Assembly: GCA_021806345.1 (NCBI GenBank)
Contig: JAJZXP010000447.1
Coordinates: forward strand, 1 to 9,817
From: Thermoplasmata archaeon
Lineage (GTDB): Archaea; Thermoplasmatota; Thermoplasmata; Thermoplasmatales; Thermoplasmataceae
DNA: 9,817 bases
Direction: 5' to 3'
The position numbers were made by a program, and so were the translations under genes. How positions within the stretch are numbered: position 1 is the stretch's first letter; every line of letters begins with the position of its first letter. This document shows, piece after piece, positions 5,731-9,817 of this stretch. A model generated the notes under the pieces. The model ran no database searches, was not told the DNA's origin, and saw only the letters and a list, made by a program, of their open reading frames with translations.

Positions 5731-8010
5731 ATGGTAGTATTAGATCTTGTCAATGCAAAATCAGAACGAGAAGTAGCAAAGATAATTAGTTCGTCTTCAG
5801 TTTTCCTGTATGGGGGCTGGAAGCCGCTTGGTGGTATAGATAACAATTATGGTGTAGTGCTGAATCAGCAAGCGCATCCAGTCGCATCTATAGTCGAAAA
5901 AATTGTAAATTCAAGCGATGCAATTCTCATAAAGGAATGCAAGAGAAGAAAGATAGATCCAGAAGGAGACGAAGCACCGGAATCAATGTTCGAAGCAGTA
6001 GAGGAGTTTTTTGGGGTCAAAGATGGAGACCTTGGAAATCTCCCCTCTAAAGAGAGAAGAGAGTTAGCCAAAAATATCCGGGTCATTGCAGACGGGGACA
6101 AAAGTGAACCCAATATAATAGTTGCAGATTTGGGAGAAGGGCAACATCCTGAAGATTTTGAAGGAACATTTTTGACAATATTGAGGGGTTCTTCTAGAAA
6201 GCGTTTTATTCCTTTTGTTCAAGGGATGTTTTATATGGGAGGAACAGGGGTTTTGCCAAATTGTGGAAAATATGGTTATGAATTAATTATCTCAAAAAAG
6301 GCTCCTGATATTGGAGACCCGCTGAAGTCCAACAAATGGGGGTGGACACTTATCAGAAAGAATTTAGAACTAGAAAGATATGAATACTTTGTAGGTGACG
6401 ATGGGATTATCCCCACTTTTGAAACCGATAGGCTTTCCATATTGCCCGATGGAGAAGACCTTCCATATGGTACTTTTATGAAAATGTACAGTTACAACAT
6501 GGATACTAAGTCAAACATAACAGCTGAGTTTTGGAAGAAGTTAAACAGATTCCTTTTCCGTTCCCCTCTGCCAGTGTTATTGCAAGAGTCTAGAGATTTT
6601 GCAAGTGCAGTTATGCAAATTGTCTTGGAAGGAAACCAATACTCCATAAATCAACATAGGGACAAAATAGAAACTGAATTTACTATTGAAGAGAAGATAG
6701 GAGACCTTGGTATTAGGAAAATACGAGTTTATGTTTTCAGAGATGATTTAGATCCAAAAGAAAACTATTACACTTCAGAAGGAGAGGCAATCTTTTTAAC
6801 AATCAATGGTCAGACACACGCTTCATTTGGAAGGAGTTTTATAAAAACCAGGGCTAAAAAGCCCCATCTTTCGCGCACATTGTTGGTAAGTATTGATTGT
6901 ACAGACATAGCAGGTACACTTCAGCATGATGCCTTCATGCCTTCAAGGGACAGGATGAGAGATAATGAAGTCTCTGCGAAGATTATGGAAGACTTGGCCT
7001 ATGTATTACGTAATGATGACACTCTCAAGAACATTGACAACGATCGATATCAGAAATTAATTGAAAAAAGTGTTGACGACACCGATTTTGCGAATAAAAT
7101 AATAGGGAAGCTTATTGCAGCCAATCAAGATTTAATAAAGTACTTAAAAATCGGAGGTAAAATCTCGCATCCTACACAACCTGGGAAAAAAGAAACTGTT
7201 CCAACTTTTGGTTCTTTTCCCACACATCTCAGAATTAAGGGGTGGAAGGGTGATAAGGGTGTTTTCACAAAGTCCATTCCAATAAACGCGGTTAGGTCTA
7301 GAATTGATTTTGAACTTGATGCTCCAAACGATTATTTCGATAGGGCCTGGGCCCCTGGTACACTGCTTTTATCACCTTCAGAGAGCTATGTAGGAAGAAA
7401 GCAGAAAGATGGTATACTAACGCTTAGAGTTATGCCAAAACAAGGTGCTAAAGTTGGAGATAAACACGATACGAAGGTTGAAGTCACAAGATATCAAGAT
7501 TCTACACTTTCCGTCCAATTTGAGATTAAATACCTACCACCAGCCGACCCCACGCCTCCTGGACCAATAAATCCAAAGGACAAACTTCCAGGGATGCAAG
7601 ATTTAGGACTTCCAAAGCCAATTCCAATTTACAGAGATGGATGGAAACAGCATAACTGGTCCGGGGAAGATGTTGTAAAAATAGAAGCACGTGAAAATGG
7701 TGATTCCAATCTATCAGAACTCACAGTTTTCATAAATATGGATAGTGACGATCTCCTATCATTCAAGAGAAGGGGAGGTTATATCTCGAAAATGGTGAAA
7801 GCAATCGATAAGAGTTATGAAATTGGAATACTTCTATATTCTCTTACATCCTACATGGAGCTGATTAACTATAGGAATAATCAAGACAATCAAAACGAAG
7901 GAGAGATAGACGCAGGCTCCATAGTGTCAGTTGTTATGAAAGGTGTCTCCAAAGCATTACTAGATATGGTTTGGAATACTGGAATAAGGGATGCTCTCCA
8001 AGATACATAG
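5731..8010 (+). CDS. GHKL-type (MutL/MORC/Hsp90-like) ATPase
   Basis: A 759-residue protein with a divergent GHKL ATP-binding domain in the first 190 residues. The N box is 'VEKIVNSSDA' with Glu56, Asn60 and Asp63. The G1 box is 'IIVADLGEG' with Asp133, Gly135 and Gly137, and the G2 lid is 'GMFYMGGTGVLP' (165-176). A second, S5-like block follows with 'FLTINGQTHASFGRSF' (355-370) and 'FMPSRDRMRDNE' (402-413), which I associate with large GHKL proteins in restriction neighbourhoods. A proline-rich linker at 602-632 separates a C-terminal domain ('VFINMDSDDLLSF', 'YEIGILLYSLTSYMEL'). The likely role is an ATP-driven dimeric clamp on DNA. I chose ATG 5731, with GTGA just upstream; an in-frame GTG at 5650 adds 27 basic residues overlapping the preceding gene. 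The gene converges with the methyltransferase, one base apart. No nuclease motif is seen, so cutting would rely on partners. Confidence 0.7.
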   Translation: MVVLDLVNAKSEREVAKIISSSSVFLYGGWKPLGGIDNNYGVVLNQQAHPVASIVEKIVNSSDAILIKECKRRKIDPEGDEAPESMFEAVEEFFGVKDGDLGNLPSKERRELAKNIRVIADGDKSEPNIIVADLGEGQHPEDFEGTFLTILRGSSRKRFIPFVQGMFYMGGTGVLPNCGKYGYELIISKKAPDIGDPLKSNKWGWTLIRKNLELERYEYFVGDDGIIPTFETDRLSILPDGEDLPYGTFMKMYSYNMDTKSNITAEFWKKLNRFLFRSPLPVLLQESRDFASAVMQIVLEGNQYSINQHRDKIETEFTIEEKIGDLGIRKIRVYVFRDDLDPKENYYTSEGEAIFLTINGQTHASFGRSFIKTRAKKPHLSRTLLVSIDCTDIAGTLQHDAFMPSRDRMRDNEVSAKIMEDLAYVLRNDDTLKNIDNDRYQKLIEKSVDDTDFANKIIGKLIAANQDLIKYLKIGGKISHPTQPGKKETVPTFGSFPTHLRIKGWKGDKGVFTKSIPINAVRSRIDFELDAPNDYFDRAWAPGTLLLSPSESYVGRKQKDGILTLRVMPKQGAKVGDKHDTKVEVTRYQDSTLSVQFEIKYLPPADPTPPGPINPKDKLPGMQDLGLPKPIPIYRDGWKQHNWSGEDVVKIEARENGDSNLSELTVFINMDSDDLLSFKRRGGYISKMVKAIDKSYEIGILLYSLTSYMELINYRNNQDNQNEGEIDAGSIVSVVMKGVSKALLDMVWNTGIRDALQDT

Positions 8011-8011
8011 C

Positions 8012-9022
8012 CTACCAAATTTTGGTTATATATTTTTCAGGTATGGTTATCTGGTTGATTCTATAATTCATCAACTCAAAATTGTCTGAACTCAATTCAA
8101 CACCTATTGGTTTCCTTCCCATTTTGAATGCAGAAATACATGTCGAGCCACTTCCTGCGTGAGGATCTAGAACAACATCACCTACGTCTGAAGATGCGGA
8201 TATAATCCATTCTAACAAGTCAGATGGTTTCTGTGTGGAAAAGCCACAATATTCCAAGTGCTCACCATTCACTGAAGTAATATCTAGAATAGACTTAGGA
8301 AACCTCCAACCATTGTTTATGGATGTGTAATCTTTTTTATATTTTCCCTGTGTTGACGATTTCGCCTCCGGTTTCCTTCGTTTCTTGTAGGGTTTTCCTT
8401 TAAATCCACTGCGTCTATAGTAGAACTTAGTTTTTTCAGTTAAACATCTTTTCTTTTTGAATACAAATATATTTTCATGAATAGGTATTGGCATAAAATT
8501 AGAAACCCACGGGTTATTTTTTTTGTTCCAGATAATTTCAAATCTAAAGTCAAAATATTCTGAAAAGGCCACCAAGACTCTACTAATCATAGGTTGTTTG
8601 CCGAAGATATAGACTAACCCATTATCTTTTAAAATATAATCGTACACCTTAGCTAGAACGTCCCAGTTTGGTTCTTTGTCCCAAATATTCTTGGTAATGC
8701 CATATGGGGGGTCATCTATTATTAGATCTATGGACCCTCTTGGTAGTGTGTAGACTACATCTTCGCAATAGCCATTCATTGTTCTTGGAGAAAAGAATTG
8801 TGGAAGCGAATGACCCAATGGACGTATGTATTTATGTTTCCATTTCTTAGAGTCCTTGTATCTTTGGTATAAATAGTAATTCTCGTGCACTTTTCTTATG
8901 TCAAATTTTGTCTTTGGAATGTTAACATTTCTCCTAGCATAAACTGGCATTTTTTCTTTTACTATGGGTTCTGCGCAATTGAATGAATACGTAGGATCTA
9001 CCTGAAAATCTAGCTTATTCAA
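8012..9022 (-). CDS. Beta-class DNA methyltransferase (N6-adenine or N4-cytosine)
   Basis: A 336-residue S-adenosylmethionine-dependent DNA amino-methyltransferase. Motif IV 'DDPPYG' (104-107) lies before motif I 'VLDPHAGSGST' (286-293), the order of the beta class. 'FSTQKPSDLLEWII' (262-274) and 'GRKPIGVEL' (302-310) are also typical. A lysine/arginine-rich insert at 187-232 is in the place of a target-recognition region. The first 90 residues are an unusual extension. Motif I has His where Phe is usual (DPHAGSG). The start TTG 9022 follows directly on the TAA of the winged-helix gene, with GGAGG 11 bases upstream; the next in-frame ATG would remove 24 residues. It probably protects host DNA from the nucleases on the other strand; the target sequence cannot be read from the protein. 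Confidence 0.85.
   Translation of the reverse strand: MNKLDFQVDPTYSFNCAEPIVKEKMPVYARRNVNIPKTKFDIRKVHENYYLYQRYKDSKKWKHKYIRPLGHSLPQFFSPRTMNGYCEDVVYTLPRGSIDLIIDDPPYGITKNIWDKEPNWDVLAKVYDYILKDNGLVYIFGKQPMISRVLVAFSEYFDFRFEIIWNKKNNPWVSNFMPIPIHENIFVFKKKRCLTEKTKFYYRRSGFKGKPYKKRRKPEAKSSTQGKYKKDYTSINNGWRFPKSILDITSVNGEHLEYCGFSTQKPSDLLEWIISASSDVGDVVLDPHAGSGSTCISAFKMGRKPIGVELSSDNFELMNYRINQITIPEKYITKIW
8014..8037 (+). terminator. Terminator candidate at the convergent gene ends
   Basis: ACCAA/TTGGT arms around three bases (8014-8026) are followed by a T-rich run to 8037, three bases after the ATPase stop. It lies inside the last codons of the opposing methyltransferase gene, so one element may end + strand transcription within the partner gene. 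Confidence 0.35.
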
Positions 9023-9355
9023 TTATTGTGTCGCCTCCATTTCCCAAGTCTTTTGTATTGAAATTGCTAGAGGTAGCACTTTCGCACCAATTTCGCTTAT
9101 AAAATAATTTCCACTCTTTTGTTTTTGATAAATCAACTGCATTTTTTTAAGAGGTTCTATTAGTGAATCAAGAGTTCCGCTTTGCAAAGTGGTAAACTTA
9201 AGATACTTATGAGACAAACCCTGCTCCCTATTTTCGTTAAGTGCTTTGAGTAAGTCTAATACGTGATCCCTACCCAAGACTTTGAGTATTGGACTTTTCA
9301 ATGCACCATCAATGAACGCTAAGTTAATATTATTTCGCTTTTGCCCATTAATCAT
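9023..9355 (-). CDS. Winged-helix transcriptional regulator
   Basis: A 110-residue protein with one winged-helix domain. Helices 'SPILKVLGRDHVLDLLKAL' and 'LSHKYLKFTTLQSGTLDSLI' are followed by 'PLKKMQLIYQKQKSGNYFIS', the recognition-helix end and beta wing, then 'EIGAKVLPLAISIQ'. The pattern resembles HxlR/ArsR-like archaeal regulators that bind as dimers. ATG 9355 has a weak AAGG ribosome site and a TATA box about 41 bases upstream. Its stop TAA is directly followed by the TTG of the methyltransferase, so it is the first gene of that operon. By analogy with controller proteins of restriction-modification systems it could time methylase and nuclease expression; that is inference. Confidence 0.7.
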   Translation of the reverse strand: MINGQKRNNINLAFIDGALKSPILKVLGRDHVLDLLKALNENREQGLSHKYLKFTTLQSGTLDSLIEPLKKMQLIYQKQKSGNYFISEIGAKVLPLAISIQKTWEMEATQ

Positions 9356-9392
9356 TAACTAATAACCTTATGTCAATAGCAATCAACTAATA

Positions 9393-9400
9393 GTTATAAA
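9393..9400 (-). promoter_or_regulatory. TATA box of the regulator-methyltransferase operon
   Basis: ATTTATAA on the minus strand lies about 41 bases upstream of ATG 9355, predicting a leader of around 15 bases. Confidence 0.55.
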
Positions 9401-9698
9401 TTTATTGTTTATCTAGCAAGGAATGCTGTATCTTCAGTAATTCCTACACCTTTCTTCTCATTGTAATTTCATTTTGAAATTCCCTTACTTCCTTCTTTGG
9501 TACGAGACAATATCCATCGAGTCATCTTAGGAATTTACTCTCCAAACTGTATTACACGTAATACCTGTAATACAAGAATTTCTTTCAAACAGATCTAATC
9601 CAAGTTTCACTCATAATGTAAATTGGAAGAAGGACAACTTTCAAAGGTCCAACAAAAATTCAGAAGCAAAAGTGCTTGCAGAACCAACCAGAGTTAAG
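9401..9698. other. Non-coding spacer between the regulator gene and tRNA-Lys
   Basis: About 300 bases with no convincing gene. It holds a perfect AATTTC/GAAATT hairpin (9465-9481), a cluster of three GTAATAC half-sites (9549-9573), and a T-rich stretch on the minus strand soon after the tRNA 3' end. I found no integrase fragment and no copy of the tRNA end. Confidence 0.5.
9549..9573. repeat. Triplicate GTAATAC half-site cluster
   Basis: GTATTAC (9549-9555), then GTAATAC (9558-9564) and GTAATAC (9567-9573), each separated by two bases. The first two make a palindrome with seven-base arms, and the second and third are a direct repeat with a nine-base period. This looks like a regulator or recombinase binding site. 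It lies 150 bases upstream of the regulator promoter and 126 bases beyond the tRNA 3' end. Confidence 0.45.
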
Positions 9699-9772
9699 CG
9701 GGTCCGAGGGGGTTCGAACCCCTGACCTATGGATTAAGAGTCCATCGCTCTACCTAGCTAAGCTACGGACCC
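9699..9772 (-). tRNA. tRNA-Lys (anticodon CUU)
   Basis: A complete 74-base cloverleaf on the minus strand. Acceptor arms are GGGTCCG (9772-9766) and CGGACCC (9706-9700), with discriminator G. The anticodon arm has stem ATGGA/TCCAT and loop CTCTTAA, so the anticodon is CTT (9738-9736), reading AAG. The T arm has stem AGGGG/CCCCT and loop TTCGAAC. There is no intron in the anticodon loop and no encoded CCA. The 3' end faces the defence genes, the side where mobile elements normally insert. Confidence 0.95.
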
Positions 9773-9797
9773 GGCGAACCAAGATATTAATTGGGGA

Positions 9798-9804
9798 TTT
9801 ATAA
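9798..9804 (-). promoter_or_regulatory. TATA box of tRNA-Lys
   Basis: TTATAAA on the minus strand is centred about 29 bases upstream of the mature 5' end, giving a leader of a few bases, as usual for archaeal tRNA genes. Confidence 0.6.
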
Positions 9805-9817
9805 CTTGTTCTCTCAC

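Noticed and set aside
9595..9723. + strand open frame running into the tRNA, possible integrase tail
   Set aside because: No start codon, no integrase motif, and the last codons are simply the antisense of the tRNA.
1..9817. CRISPR array, insertion sequence ends or a second copy of the tRNA 3' end
   Set aside because: No regularly spaced repeats, no transposase frame and no second match to the tRNA end were seen on reading both strands.

Overview
The window looks like a moderately AT-rich archaeal chromosome, most likely of the class Thermoplasmata or a relative. Supporting signs are a bacterio-opsin-activator-type HTH_10 regulator, TATA boxes about 25 bases upstream of start codons with little or no leader, archaeal-style GGTGA/GGAGG ribosome sites on internal operon genes, and an intron-free tRNA-Lys(CUU) without an encoded CCA and with a TATA box just upstream. 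The class-level assignment is inference; archaeal origin is well supported.

Left part (1-3456) has a higher G+C content and reads as a redox or nitrosative-stress group. It holds an HTH_10 regulator on the + strand, then on the - strand an NnrS-like polytopic membrane protein (2230-3456), a DUF2249-cupin fusion (1493-2119) and a small four-helix membrane protein (994-1464). The two minus-strand transcription units each carry nearly the same 16-base palindrome directly upstream of their TATA box (2155-2170 and 3506-3521), which suggests one shared regulator. Between 679 and 993 there is an unassigned, possibly decayed, minus-strand reading frame.

Middle part (3553-4172) is a compact cassette of three very small genes: a winged-helix fragment that seems to carry a one-base frameshift, a three-helix membrane protein coupled to it by an ATGA overlap, and a 48-residue zinc-binding protein that starts just after. 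Base composition falls from about here onward.

Right part (4238-9355) is a candidate restriction-modification-like defence island. A PD-(D/E)xK nuclease and a GIY-YIG nuclease are coupled by an ATGA overlap. They are followed by a separate unit with a 77-residue helical protein and a 759-residue GHKL-type (MutL/MORC/Hsp90-like) ATPase. On the opposite strand, ending one base away from the ATPase gene, is a two-gene operon of a winged-helix regulator and a beta-class adenine/cytosine-N4 DNA methyltransferase. The simplest model is that the methyltransferase marks self DNA, the GHKL ATPase acts as an ATP-driven clamp or sensor, and the two nucleases cut. The tRNA-Lys gene (9699-9772) has its 3' end facing the island, the usual geometry of tRNA-targeted integration, but no integrase or second attachment copy is present in this window.
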